64,000 bases of DNA. Origin: Microbacterium sp. HD4P20. GTDB lineage: Bacteria; Actinomycetota; Actinomycetes; Actinomycetales; Microbacteriaceae. The notes under the pieces were generated by a model. That model was given only the letters and a program-made list of their open reading frames with translations, was not told the origin of the DNA and did no database searches. The stretch lies in contig NZ_JAHZQZ020000006.1 of NCBI RefSeq assembly GCF_019449275.2, positions 149,160 to 213,159 of the forward strand. Reading direction: 5' to 3'. A program made the translations under genes and the position numbers. This document shows, piece by piece, positions 17,512 to 27,139 of this stretch (positions are counted from its first letter, which is position 1; each line of letters begins with the position of its first letter).

Positions 17512-18315
17512 TCAGGATTCATGCACGACGGCAGATTCCTCCCCGTGGATCATGGCCACCGCCGGGGCCGAGTCATCGAGTGTCGCTGCGAGTCTTTCGA
17601 GGGCGCGCTGCTGTTGCGTGTTCAGCACGTCGGCCGTGTACTCGTTGAACAGGCTCGCCGACCCGCTCAGCTCGTCGGGTTCTGACCCATCCGACAGCTC
17701 GCCGATCAACGGTGCGAAAGTTGCCACGAAGCTGTCCACGAGCGCGGCGATATCCTGCTCAGTGCTCCCCGGCCCGAGCCGATCAAACCGCTCCGCGATG
17801 TCGGTCACGGCGGCTGCGAGGGTGGGCGCACTGATCCGTTGATAGAAGCGTGCGAGATACGGCATCCCCTCGTCCCCGACAAGGTGAGCCAGGAGGACCG
17901 ACTGATCGCGGTCGATCTTGGCCAGATGCGGTGAGAGTCCGGTGGCTGCGAACACCGCGAGGAACGGAGCCAACTCCGGAGGAAGGTCCGGGGGCGCGTT
18001 GTGGGCGCGGAGGCGGGCGATGAGGTCGCGTTGTTCTGTGAGCCGTTCGATCTGTGCCGCGAGTTCCGCGTCCAACTCATCCAGCAGCCCGCTGCCGTCT
18101 GAGGCTGCGTCGTCGAGAAGGTCGGACATGCGCTCCAGCGGTATCCCGAGGGAGGCGAGACGCTTGATCCGCACCACCCGGATCAGATCGTGGACGTTGT
18201 AGCTGCGGTAGCCGTTGCTGCTGCGTTCGGGCTCAGGGAGCACTCCGATCTGGTGGTAGTGCCGCAGCGCCCGGACGGTGACGCCCGCGAGTCGCGCCAG
18301 CTCTCCGCTATGCAT
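17512..18315 (-). CDS. MerR-family transcriptional regulator
   Basis: A 267-residue regulator. MHSGELARLAGVTVRALRHY with IGVLPEPERSSNGYR is the MerR winged helix-turn-helix; a dimerisation helix follows (about residues 80-110), then a long C-terminal effector domain of about 150 residues. There is no cysteine pattern for metal sensing, so a drug or other organic effector is more likely. It overlaps the upstream MFS exporter gene by 8 nt and is the second gene of that operon, a common arrangement for self-regulated drug pumps. Confidence 0.86.
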   Translation of the reverse strand: MHSGELARLAGVTVRALRHYHQIGVLPEPERSSNGYRSYNVHDLIRVVRIKRLASLGIPLERMSDLLDDAASDGSGLLDELDAELAAQIERLTEQRDLIARLRAHNAPPDLPPELAPFLAVFAATGLSPHLAKIDRDQSVLLAHLVGDEGMPYLARFYQRISAPTLAAAVTDIAERFDRLGPGSTEQDIAALVDSFVATFAPLIGELSDGSEPDELSGSASLFNEYTADVLNTQQQRALERLAATLDDSAPAVAMIHGEESAVVHES

Positions 18316-19564
18316 TGTTGACCACCACCGTCTCGCCGTTGCCCGGCTCCGCAGGCTCCGGTTCCAGGTTACGCAGCGAGCGGGCGAACAGGCCCAGAGC
18401 GAGCGCTACGAGCCACACGCCCACGAGGGCGATCGCCGCGACGTTCACGCCCGCGTACTCGGTGAGCACCGCGGCCAGAACGATGCCCGCTGCAGGCGCA
18501 GCGGTCATGATCGCGTTCTGGGTTCCCATGATCCGTCCGCGCATCTGCTCGGGGATGCGCTCGATCATCAGGACGCCGATCAGGCTGCCGAAAAGGCCGC
18601 TCGACAGGCCGACGACGAAGGCGCCGGCGAAGACGACCCACACGGACGGCAGGGCCGCGATGATCCCGAACCCGAGCGTGCTGCCGAGCATTCCGGCGAG
18701 GAACCATGCTCGTCGCCGGCCTGGTGCGCCGGCGATCGCATAGGTCGTGCCCCCGATGAGCATTCCGGCGGCGAGGGCGGAGAGGACGAACCCGAGCATT
18801 CCAGGCTGCTCGACGAGCGTGAAGTAGACCGGCAGGATCAGCCCTTGCAGGGAAGCGAGCACGATCACCGACGCCAGGCTGAGCGCCGTCGTGGCGAGCA
18901 GGAATCGACTACGGAACAGAGCCCGCCATCCCTCGCGGAGCTGCGCCCATCCGGTCCCTGTGACGATCGCCGCCTCACCGTCCGCGGTGACCACGGCACC
19001 GACACGGTGCGGGATGAGCAGGGTCAGGAGCGCCGCCGCCAACGAGGTTGCCGCGGTGATCCACAGCACCGTGGAACCGTCGAACAGCACCATGAGGGTG
19101 CCCGCCACGGCCGGGCCGAGAAGCAACGCCACCGCACCGAGAGCCTCGCGGATTCCCATGAGCCGTTCCGCGGCTATCCCGCTGTGGCGAACGATCGCGG
19201 GCAGCAGCGCGTCCCGCGCGGTCATGCCCGGCACATCACCCAGCGAGCCGATGATCCCGAACAAGATGAACCACCCCAAGCTCAGCCCCGAGAGCATGTC
19301 GATCAGCGGCAACGCCGCGACCGCCGCCGCCGAGACGAGATCGGTCACGACCGACGACGTCCGACGGTTGATCCGGTCGATGACCACTCCCATCAGCAGA
19401 CCGGCGACCACCGCCGGAACCGCGGTCGCCGCGGCGACCGCGCCCGCGCCGAGTGCGCTCCCCGTAACCTGCAACACGATCAACGGCAGGGCCACGCCCG
19501 CGATCGAGTTGCCGGTGAGTGACAGCAGGTAGGACGCCAGATACGCGAAGGGAATGAGCCTCAT
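18308..19564 (-). CDS. MFS efflux transporter
   Basis: A 418-residue protein with twelve predicted transmembrane segments, of the MFS_3/EntS-like group. Short basic loops follow TM2 (VIDRINRRTSS) and occur in the second half (MIERIPEQMRGRIMGTQNA). Such proteins export drugs or siderophore-type compounds by proton antiport. It is co-transcribed with the overlapping MerR gene, and the promoter has the long spacer expected of MerR activation, so expression is probably induced by the exported compound. The actual substrate is unknown. Confidence 0.87.
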   Translation of the reverse strand: MRLIPFAYLASYLLSLTGNSIAGVALPLIVLQVTGSALGAGAVAAATAVPAVVAGLLMGVVIDRINRRTSSVVTDLVSAAAVAALPLIDMLSGLSLGWFILFGIIGSLGDVPGMTARDALLPAIVRHSGIAAERLMGIREALGAVALLLGPAVAGTLMVLFDGSTVLWITAATSLAAALLTLLIPHRVGAVVTADGEAAIVTGTGWAQLREGWRALFRSRFLLATTALSLASVIVLASLQGLILPVYFTLVEQPGMLGFVLSALAAGMLIGGTTYAIAGAPGRRRAWFLAGMLGSTLGFGIIAALPSVWVVFAGAFVVGLSSGLFGSLIGVLMIERIPEQMRGRIMGTQNAIMTAAPAAGIVLAAVLTEYAGVNVAAIALVGVWLVALALGLFARSLRNLEPEPAEPGNGETVVVNNA

Positions 19565-19570
19565 GCATCA

Positions 19571-19601
19571 AGTCAGAACCATGACGTAGGGGCGGGGTCA
19601 A
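19571..19601 (-). promoter_or_regulatory. Long-spacer promoter of the MFS-MerR operon
   Basis: On the minus strand TTGACC (19601-19596) and CTGACT (19576-19571) are separated by 19 nt instead of 17. This over-long spacer is the classical feature of promoters activated by MerR proteins through DNA distortion. The MFS start codon follows within 10 nt of the -10. Confidence 0.5.
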
Positions 19602-19709
19602 GCGGAGTCCCTGGGACCCGTGCACCCCAAGCCTCGAGTCGGAATGGCCCACGCACACGCGGTCGAATTGGCCATGTTCGGCATGACATTGATTTCCTAG
19701 CCTGAGATC

Positions 19710-20207
19710 ATGACATTTCTCAACGACACCTTCGTCCCCGTTTCGCCGCGCCTGGACTTCGACGCCCTCGCGCCCGTCTTCTCGCGCGCCGTCAGCACGC
19801 TCGACGACGCCACCACCGAGCAGCTCGACCTCGCCGGCATCGACGCCGGTCTGCGCGAGCTCGTGCGCCTGCGCGCCTCGCAGGTGAACGGGTGCACCTA
19901 CTGCGTCGATCTGCACGCTCGTGCCGCACGATCCTCGGGGGTGGCGACGCAGCGCGTGGATGCGGTCGCCGTTTGGCGCGAATCGGGCCTGTTCACGGCC
20001 GCCGAGCGTGCGGCCTTCGCACTCACCGAAGACGTCACGCGCCTGTCGGAGACGCACGTGCCCGAGGACACCGTGACCGATGCGGTCGCCGCGTTCGGTG
20101 AAGAGGCCGCGGCGGCCCTCATCTCGCTCATCATCACGATCAACGTGTGGAACGCCATCGGCGTCACCACCCGCGCGTGGACCGTCGCCCCGCGCCCCGC
20201 CGGCTGA
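19710..20207 (+). CDS. AhpD-like carboxymuconolactone decarboxylase-family protein
   Basis: A 165-residue protein with the AhpD-like core: LRELVRLRASQVNGCTYCVDLHARAA, where CTYC is the redox CxxC and the downstream His completes the proton-relay pattern. It belongs to the alkylhydroperoxidase AhpD/CMD family; members reduce peroxides or serve as thiol redox partners. Single gene, convergent with the acyl-CoA ligase operon, with two REP-like palindromes between them. No partner peroxiredoxin is adjacent. Confidence 0.88.
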   Translation: MTFLNDTFVPVSPRLDFDALAPVFSRAVSTLDDATTEQLDLAGIDAGLRELVRLRASQVNGCTYCVDLHARAARSSGVATQRVDAVAVWRESGLFTAAERAAFALTEDVTRLSETHVPEDTVTDAVAAFGEEAAAALISLIITINVWNAIGVTTRAWTVAPRPAG

Positions 20208-20235
20208 GCGCGTCGGCCGGGTGTCTCGCAGCTTC

Positions 20236-20287
20236 GGGGGTCGCGACACGCGGGGTTGGCCGGCGTGATTCCGCGTGTTGCGCCACC
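20236..20287. repeat. REP-like palindrome, copy 2
   Basis: GGGGTCGCGACACGCGG ... CCGCGTGTTGCGCCACC, inverted arms around a 15-20 nt loop. It lies between convergent genes, so it can serve as a terminator for both strands. Confidence 0.85.
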
Positions 20288-20329
20288 TGCGGTGGGGGCT
20301 CGGGGCGTGGGTGTGGGCGTGGGGTGTTC

Positions 20330-20382
20330 GGGGGTCGCGACACGCGGGGTTGGCGGGTGAGATTCCGCGTGTTGCGCCACCC
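20330..20382. repeat. REP-like palindrome, copy 3
   Basis: Almost identical to copy 2 (same left arm and same CCGCGTGTTGCGCCACC right arm, changed loop) and 43 bp away in direct orientation. The rest of this 239-bp convergent gap is low-complexity G/C sequence with no gene. Confidence 0.85.
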
Positions 20383-20446
20383 GAAGCGGGCGGCGCGGGC
20401 GGCGCGGCGGCGCGGGCGGCGCGGCGGCGCGAGGCATCCCCCCAGG

Positions 20447-22027
20447 TCAGCGGACGGGCGTGAACTGCGCGACGAGGTCGCGCTTGAGCACCTTGCCGCT
20501 CGACCCCAGTGGCAGCGCCCCAACGACGTGCACGACGCGCGGGTACTTGTACGCCGCGAGGCGATCGCGCACGAACGCCACGACCTCGTCGGCATCGAGG
20601 GTCGCTCCCTCGTGTGGGACGACGGCGGCGTGCACCTCCTGACCACGCACGTCGTCGGTGACGCCGAACACGGCGGCGACCGCGATGCCCGGATGCCGCG
20701 CCAGCACCGCCTCGACCTCGGTCGGGTACACGTTGTAGCCCGATCGCACGATCATGTCCTTCTTGCGGTCGACGATCGTGAGCACGCCGTCGATATAGGT
20801 GCCCAGGTCGCCGGTGCGGAACCAGCCGTCCACGACGGCGTCGGCCGTGGCATCCGCCCGCCCGAGGTATCCCTTGAAGAGGTTGTGGCCGCGCACGACG
20901 ATCTCGCCGAGCGCGTCGGGCTCGCCCAGCAGCACGACGGCGTCTTCGCGATCGGGGTCCGCGATCGCGACGTCGACGCCCCACAGCGGGCGCCCGACTG
21001 TGCCGGGGCGGATCGGCTCGTGCAGCGGATTCGACGACACGGTCGGCGCCGTCTCGGTGAGCCCGTAGCCCTCGTGCACGTCGGCGCCGAACGCGTCGCG
21101 GAAGGACTCGAGCACCGCGACCGGCAACGCGGCCCCGCCCGACACGGCGTACCGCAGGGGCGGGCGGTCCTCCGAGCGGCGTGCGGCCTCCAGCATCCCG
21201 ACGTACATGGTCGGCACCGCCGTGAAGACGGTCGCTCTCAGCCCGACCATCAGCGCGAGCGCCTGGTCGGGATCGAAGCGAGGGAGAAGGATGACGGATG
21301 CTCCGACCCGCAGTGCGATGTTCATCACAGCGGTCTGGCCGAAGGTGTGGAACAGCGGCAGCCCGCCGAAGACGACGTCGTCGGCACGCAGGTCGAACGC
21401 GTCGATGAGGGTCGTGTGCACCTGCTCGACGATCGACAGGTGCGAGCCGACCGCGCCCTTGGGAGTGCCCGTCGTGCCGCTCGTGTAGAGGATGGTCGCG
21501 GCATCCAGGGGGCCCACCGATTCGTGTCGCGCGATCGGCTGCGCTGCCGCCGCCTCGATCTCGAGCCGCGGCAGGTCGATGCCCGCGTCGGCGGGCAGCA
21601 GCAGCGTCACCATCGGCACACCGGCCGTCGCAGCCGCCGGCATGGCCTCGGCGAGCAGGGGAGCGGCGACCACGAGCAGATCGGCGTCGGAATCGCGCAG
21701 CACGTGTGCGATCTCGTCGGCCTTGAACAGAAGGTGGACAGGCACCACGACCGCTCCGAGCGACAGCACGGCGTAGTACACACGGGCGAAGTCGGGCACG
21801 TTCGGCACGAGCATCGCCACGCGGTCGCCGCGGCCGATCCCGCGCGCCTGCAGGGCACCGGCGTACGCACGGGTCTGATCCCACAGCTCGCGGTACGACA
21901 CGGTCGTGCCGGCGAAGTAGAAAGCGGTGCGGTCGGCATGCCGCACGGCGGATTCGGCGAGAAGGCTCGCGACCGACAGGGTCGTGAACCCCGCGCCGTC
22001 GATCGCCGGGTCGGGCTGGTGTGTCAT
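20447..22027 (-). CDS. Acyl-CoA ligase (AMP-forming, FadD-like)
   Basis: A 526-residue ANL-superfamily enzyme. YTSGTTGTPKG binds ATP phosphate, GYGLTET is the A5 motif, GWFRTGD the hinge-proximal A7-A8 region and SSGKVLKRDL the C-terminal catalytic lysine. It activates a carboxylic acid to acyl-AMP and then acyl-CoA. The second ATG at 22027 is chosen because AAGGAG stands 6 nt before it; the ATG at 22045 has none. It is the last gene of the kinase-dehydrogenase-ligase operon that starts at 24357. This recalls the ligase-kinase-dehydrogenase set used for 4-hydroxyacids such as levulinate-derived 4-hydroxyvalerate; the substrate is inference. Confidence 0.9.
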   Translation of the reverse strand: MTHQPDPAIDGAGFTTLSVASLLAESAVRHADRTAFYFAGTTVSYRELWDQTRAYAGALQARGIGRGDRVAMLVPNVPDFARVYYAVLSLGAVVVPVHLLFKADEIAHVLRDSDADLLVVAAPLLAEAMPAAATAGVPMVTLLLPADAGIDLPRLEIEAAAAQPIARHESVGPLDAATILYTSGTTGTPKGAVGSHLSIVEQVHTTLIDAFDLRADDVVFGGLPLFHTFGQTAVMNIALRVGASVILLPRFDPDQALALMVGLRATVFTAVPTMYVGMLEAARRSEDRPPLRYAVSGGAALPVAVLESFRDAFGADVHEGYGLTETAPTVSSNPLHEPIRPGTVGRPLWGVDVAIADPDREDAVVLLGEPDALGEIVVRGHNLFKGYLGRADATADAVVDGWFRTGDLGTYIDGVLTIVDRKKDMIVRSGYNVYPTEVEAVLARHPGIAVAAVFGVTDDVRGQEVHAAVVPHEGATLDADEVVAFVRDRLAAYKYPRVVHVVGALPLGSSGKVLKRDLVAQFTPVR

Positions 22028-22058
22028 CGCTGTCTCCTTCGACATCGGACGGGGGCTT

Positions 22059-22076
22059 CGGATGCCGCGGCATCCG
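22059..22076. repeat. Perfect 18-bp palindrome of the over-represented word
   Basis: CGGATGCCGCGGCATCCG lies in the 57-nt gap between the dehydrogenase and the ligase genes. It is an inverted pair of the CGGATGC word that recurs across the window. It may attenuate or process the operon transcript. Confidence 0.7.
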
Positions 22077-22084
22077 CTGGTCGG

Positions 22085-23304
<1,220 letters not shown>

Positions 23305-23305
<1 letters not shown>

Positions 23306-24357
23306 CAGCGCACTCCTTCGGCTCGGGTGGTGTCGAGGCCGGTGCTCGCGAGCGGTTCGACGAGCGCACCCATGCGGTCGAACCCCTCGCCGACGGTGTC
23401 ACCGGCCTGGAAGCGGTAGTGGATCCCCTCGAGGATCACGGCGAGCTTGTAGGCGGCGAACGCGCGGTACCAGCGCAGATCGGGGACGAGGATGCCGGCG
23501 TGCTCGGCATAGGCCTCGACCAGCTCGTCGAAGCCGGGGTAGCCGGCGTCCGGGTCGACTGCGCTCGGCACGACACCCTCGCCACCGGGCAGCGCGGCGA
23601 TGTCCCAGTACAGGCCCAGCATGCCCACATCGACGAACGGGTCGCCGAGCGTCGCCATCTCCCAGTCGAGGATCGCCGAGATGCGGGGCTCGTCGCCCTC
23701 ACCCACCACCAGCGCGTTATCGAGACGGTAGTCGCCGTGCACGATCGTGGAGCGAGACGAAGAAGGGATGCCATCGGCCAGTGCCGACTGCAATGCGTCG
23801 AGTTGCGGGGTCTCACGTGAGCGCGACGCGTTCAGCTGGCGGCGCCACGTCGACAGCTGACGCTGAAGGTAGCCGTCGGGGCGACCGAAGTCCTCCAGGC
23901 CGACGGCGGAGGGGTCGACGGCGTGCAGGTCGGCGAGGTGCCGCGCGAGTTCGAGGCTGAGCCGGCGGAGCCCGACGGCGGTGCAGTCGGCGTTCTGCGA
24001 CCTTCGCGCGAGCACCCGGCCCGGCGCGCGCTCCATCACGAAGAACACGGTGCCCGTGACGGCAGCGGTGTCGACGTCGTCTACGACGTCGATCGCGCGC
24101 GGCACGGGAACGGCGCTGTCGGCCAGTGCCGAAATCACCCGATGCTCGCGCCGCATGTCATGCGCGCTCGAGAGCACGTGCCCGAGCGGTGGTCGGCGCA
24201 CGATCAGGGGCATCCGTGCTCCCGCCACCGCATAGGTGAGGTTGCTGCGACCGCCAGCGACGACTGTCGCGGTGAGCTCGTCGCCGGCCAGCTCCGGGTG
24301 TGCGGTGGCCAGCCATGCAGTCAGGCCCGCGACATCCAGTCCCGGAACTCCGGTCAT
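23305..24357 (-). CDS. Aminoglycoside-phosphotransferase-like acyl-CoA kinase (ACAD10/11 kinase half, LvaA-like)
   Basis: A 350-residue APH-fold kinase. VHGDYRLDN is the Brenner catalytic loop and ILDWEMATLGDP holds the metal-binding aspartate; VVAGGRSNLTY near the N-terminus is the nucleotide loop. Antibiotic resistance is unlikely: the WEMATLGDP context and linkage to an ACAD10/11-type dehydrogenase mark the family whose members (Pseudomonas LvaA, the N-terminal half of ACAD10/11) phosphorylate 4-hydroxyacyl-CoA. The start at 24357 is favoured over 24396 because the latter overlaps the promoter just downstream of site C. First gene of the operon. Confidence 0.85.
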
Positions 24358-24398
24358 CGTCGACCCGCCTTCCCGCCCATCAGCGGGCCGTCGCATCG

Positions 24399-24419
24399 AG
24401 CATACCGGATGGTCGGTTT
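24399..24419 (-). promoter_or_regulatory. TetR-type operator, site C, overlapping a -10 element
   Basis: Read on the minus strand the 18-mer (24419-24402) is AAACCGACCATCCGGTAT, 16 of 18 identical to site A. It runs directly into TATGCT (24404-24399), a good -10 element for the kinase operon. Site D has the same overlap with the same TATGCT. Confidence 0.65.
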
Positions 24420-24486
24420 GTTCGCGAGCTCACGTATCGTTCGCGGTTTCCGGGTCCGGCAGACGGGGCGGGATCAGCCCGTAGGG

Positions 24487-24906
24487 TCAGCCGTGCGAAA
24501 GGAGCCGCGACTCGATCGCGGAGCGGACGGATGCCGGAACCGGCGTGGGTCGCCGGGTCGCGGCATCCACGAACACGTGCACGAAGCGCCCACTCGCGAT
24601 CGGGTCGTCTTCGCCGGAGCGGAGGATGCCGAGCGACCAGGTGACGCTCGTGGTGCCGAGGCGTTCGACCCCGATGCCCACCTCGAGCGGCTCGGGGAAA
24701 CCGGCCGACGCATGGTACTCGCACGACGACGCCGCGCACAGCGCGATCGCGTCGCTGCCGAGCGGGTCGAGCCTGCCCTCGCGGATCATGAACGCATTGA
24801 TCGCGGTGTCCATCGCGGCGTAGTAGACCGTGTTGTTGAGGTGCCCGTACTGGTCGTTGTCGCTCCACCGTGTCGCGAACGGCTCGCGGACGGCGTACGT
24901 GCTCAT
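24487..24906 (-). CDS. Acyl-CoA thioesterase, 4-hydroxybenzoyl-CoA thioesterase-like hotdog
   Basis: A 139-residue hotdog-fold protein. FATRWSDNDQYGHLNNTVYY contains the family signature Asp-x-x-Gly-His-x-Asn with the catalytic aspartate. It hydrolyses an acyl-CoA thioester and may relieve CoA trapping when the pathway stalls. The start at 24906 shares one base with the stop of the TetR gene upstream, so it is translationally coupled to that regulator. The open frame continues far upstream but only as a shadow of the TetR gene. Confidence 0.87.
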   Translation of the reverse strand: MSTYAVREPFATRWSDNDQYGHLNNTVYYAAMDTAINAFMIREGRLDPLGSDAIALCAASSCEYHASAGFPEPLEVGIGVERLGTTSVTWSLGILRSGEDDPIASGRFVHVFVDAATRRPTPVPASVRSAIESRLLSHG

Positions 24907-25553
24907 CAGGCCTCCACCCGCAGCAGCAGGCGGAATGCGACACGCGCCCGCTCGGCGCTGGGGGTGTCGCCCGAGATGAGGTCGGCGTAGGTGAACGACT
25001 CGGACATGCGCACCAGCAGGTACGCCAGGCCGGCCGGATCGATCGCGCCGCCGAGAGGCTCCTCGCCCAGTTCGCGACGCACCAGCCATTCCGCCGTCGC
25101 GACGTAGCGACGCTGGATCGGGCTCTCTTTCGTGGTCAGAAGCCGCAGCGCCCTCGCGGGCTCGCGCCGCAGGAACTGCCGGAAGTACTCCGCGGTGATG
25201 AGGTCGTCGACGAAGTGGGTCAGGATGCCGGCGATGCGCTCGCCGCCCGCGCGGTCCTGGTTCGCGTGATCGGCCTGCACGAGCGTCGGCACGGCGAGCG
25301 ACCACAGCACCTCGCTGAGCAGGGCGTCGCGATTGCCGACCCAGCGGAAGAGCGAGGTGCGATCGATTCCGAGCGACGTCGCGAGGCTTCCCATATCGAT
25401 GCGGCGCCCGCCGATGAACGTCTCGCGGGCCGCATCGAAGGCGCGCACCGCGTCGGGATGGGACGCCTCGGCCAGCCGTTCCGACAGCCACGACGGTGCG
25501 GCCCGCACTCCCACGTCGGCGATCGTGGGGGTCGCAGTCGTCGTGGTCGTCAT
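24906..25553 (-). CDS. TetR-like regulator (possibly QsdR group)
   Basis: A 215-residue regulator. Its helix-turn-helix (MGSLATSLGIDRTSLFRWVGNRDALLSEVLW, residues about 54-84, shown by the recognition segment DRTSLFRWVGNRD) replaces the usual TetR Tyr-His-Tyr-Phe end with FRWVG, as in the QsdR group known from lactone catabolism in Rhodococcus. It is divergent from the dehydrogenase at 25665; the 111-bp gap contains a palindrome and a repeated GTGCAAC motif, so it probably represses both itself and that gene. QsdR affiliation is tentative. Confidence 0.8.
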   Translation of the reverse strand: MTTTTTATPTIADVGVRAAPSWLSERLAEASHPDAVRAFDAARETFIGGRRIDMGSLATSLGIDRTSLFRWVGNRDALLSEVLWSLAVPTLVQADHANQDRAGGERIAGILTHFVDDLITAEYFRQFLRREPARALRLLTTKESPIQRRYVATAEWLVRRELGEEPLGGAIDPAGLAYLLVRMSESFTYADLISGDTPSAERARVAFRLLLRVEA

Positions 25554-25584
25554 GCCGGAACTCTACTCGGGAGGCATCGAACCC

Positions 25585-25615
25585 GTGCAACGTATGGTCA
25601 GATGTTGTGCAACAT
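25585..25615. promoter_or_regulatory. Operator between the TetR gene and the 25665 dehydrogenase
   Basis: ATGTTGTGCAACAT (25602-25615) has six-base inverted arms around TG. GTGCAACRT occurs twice as a direct repeat, at 25585-25593 and 25607-25615, 22 bp apart. This is the only strong symmetry in the divergent gap and differs from sites A-D, so this promoter pair appears to be under the local TetR instead. Confidence 0.55.
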
Positions 25616-25664
25616 TTTGAAAAGTGATGCATACTCGGAGTGATCACCGACGATCGGAGAGACG

Positions 25665-26912
25665 ATGACGTTCACCCTCATACCGCCTCAGGTTGCGGCA
25701 TCCGACCCCGCCGACCTGCTCGACGCGGACTTCTACGCGTTCCAGAATCTGCTGACGGATGCCGAGCAGCGGGCGGTCGCCGACATCCGCGCGTTCCTCG
25801 ACGCCGAGGTCCGGCCGCACGCCGATGACCTGTGGGAGCGCGCCGAGAGCCTGCGGCACCTCGTGCCGCGGATCGCCGAGCTGGGTCTGTACGCCAACGG
25901 CTTCGCCGAGACCCGCCACTTCGACAACAGCGCGGTGTTCCGCGGGTGGGTGGCGATGGAGCTCTCTCGCGCCGATCCGTCGATCGCCACCTTCATCGGC
26001 GTGCACAGCGGGCTCGCCATGACCTCGATTGCGGTCGGCGGATCCGACGAGCAGAAGGCCGAATGGCTGCCGGTGCTCGCGTCGGGCCAGGCGGTGGCGG
26101 CGTTCGGGCTGACCGAGCCGGGGCACGGCTCCGACACCGCTCGCGGTCTCGAGACCACCGCCGAGCGCCGCGGCGACCACTGGGTGCTCAACGGCGCCAA
26201 GCGCTGGATCGGAAACGGAGCGTTCGCCGACCTCGTGGTCATCTGGGCACGCGATCTGAGCGACGACCAGGTCAAGGGGTTCCTCGTGCGGACGCCGGCC
26301 GCCGGCTTCGCAGCGACGAAGATCGAGCGCAAGCAGTCGCTGCGGGGCGTCGAGAACGCCGACATCGTGCTCGAGGACGTCGTCGTTGCAGAGAGCGATC
26401 GACTGCAGCGCATCGACGGGTTCCGCGACCTCGCGGTGGTTCTGCGCCTGACCCGGGCCGACGTCGCGTGGCAGGGCCTCGGCGTCGGCGTGGGGGCCTA
26501 CGAAGCGGCGCTGGCGTATGCAAAAGCGCGCACGCAGTTCGGCAAGCCGATCGCGTCGTTCCAGCTCGTGCAGGAGAAGCTCGCCGTCGCGCTGTCGAAC
26601 ATCACCGCCTCGATCGCGCTGAGCGTACGCGTGTCGCAGATGCAGGACGAGGGCATCCAGGCCGACCACCACTCCGCGATGGCCAAGGCCTTCGTGAGTG
26701 CGCGCATGCGCGAGACGGTGGCCCTGTGCCGCGAGATCTGCGGTGGCAACGGCATCCAGCTCGGCGGTCAGAGTCAGGTCGGGATCCCCGCCGGCTACGG
26801 CGTCGCGCGCTACTTCGCCGACGCCGAGGCGGTGTTCACCTTCGAGGGCACGTACGACATGAACTCGCTCATCGTCGGCCGCGCGATCACCGGACTTTCG
26901 GCGTTCGTCTGA
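25665..26912 (+). CDS. Acyl-CoA dehydrogenase, glutaryl-CoA dehydrogenase-like (second copy)
   Basis: A 415-residue flavoenzyme. AAFGLTEPGHGSD and KRWIGNG bind FAD and substrate, and FTFEGTYDMNSLIVGR carries the catalytic glutamate. It is a paralogue of the 5594-6826 enzyme. GGAGAG precedes the ATG at 25665. It is divergent from the QsdR-like regulator and followed, after a low-complexity and repeat block, by the thiolase. With the kinase operon it gives the region three acyl-CoA dehydrogenases of two different branches. Confidence 0.9.
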   Translation: MTFTLIPPQVAASDPADLLDADFYAFQNLLTDAEQRAVADIRAFLDAEVRPHADDLWERAESLRHLVPRIAELGLYANGFAETRHFDNSAVFRGWVAMELSRADPSIATFIGVHSGLAMTSIAVGGSDEQKAEWLPVLASGQAVAAFGLTEPGHGSDTARGLETTAERRGDHWVLNGAKRWIGNGAFADLVVIWARDLSDDQVKGFLVRTPAAGFAATKIERKQSLRGVENADIVLEDVVVAESDRLQRIDGFRDLAVVLRLTRADVAWQGLGVGVGAYEAALAYAKARTQFGKPIASFQLVQEKLAVALSNITASIALSVRVSQMQDEGIQADHHSAMAKAFVSARMRETVALCREICGGNGIQLGGQSQVGIPAGYGVARYFADAEAVFTFEGTYDMNSLIVGRAITGLSAFV

Positions 26913-26924
26913 GCCCCGGCATCC

Positions 26925-27034
26925 GCCCCCGTCGCTCTCGCCCGCACCCCCCACCCGCCTCCACCCGCCTGCGTCCCACCCCCGCCCCCGCCCCACCCCC
27001 GCCCCCGCCCACGCCCGCCCCCGCCCCCACCCCC
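26925..27034. repeat. C-rich low-complexity tract
   Basis: About 110 bp almost wholly of C and G with a strong C bias on the plus strand, made of CCCCCGCC and CCCACC-like runs. It directly follows the dehydrogenase stop. No coding or promoter signal is seen; slippage or G-quadruplex formation on the other strand is plausible. Confidence 0.85.
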
Positions 27035-27035
27035 G

Positions 27036-27115
27036 TCGACAACGTACGTTCTCGCCGAGACCGCACGTCCCGCGCGCCGACAACGTGGTCGTTCGGCGAG
27101 AACGTACGTACTCGA
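27036..27115. repeat. CGTACGT-type intergenic repeat, copy 2
   Basis: Two 23-bp arms (27036-27058 and 27093-27115) are inverse complements apart from two bases; each contains AACGTACGT next to TCGCCGA or its inverse. The 34-bp middle holds two more degenerate units. It ends 25 nt before the thiolase start, so a regulatory or 5'-leader role is possible. Related to 9453-9535. Confidence 0.7.
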
Positions 27116-27139
27116 CAGCTGCTTTCGGAAGGAATCCAC

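Noticed and set aside
24907..25647. N-terminal extension of the thioesterase
   Set aside because: The extra sequence is the TetR gene read in another frame; the hotdog domain is complete from 24906.
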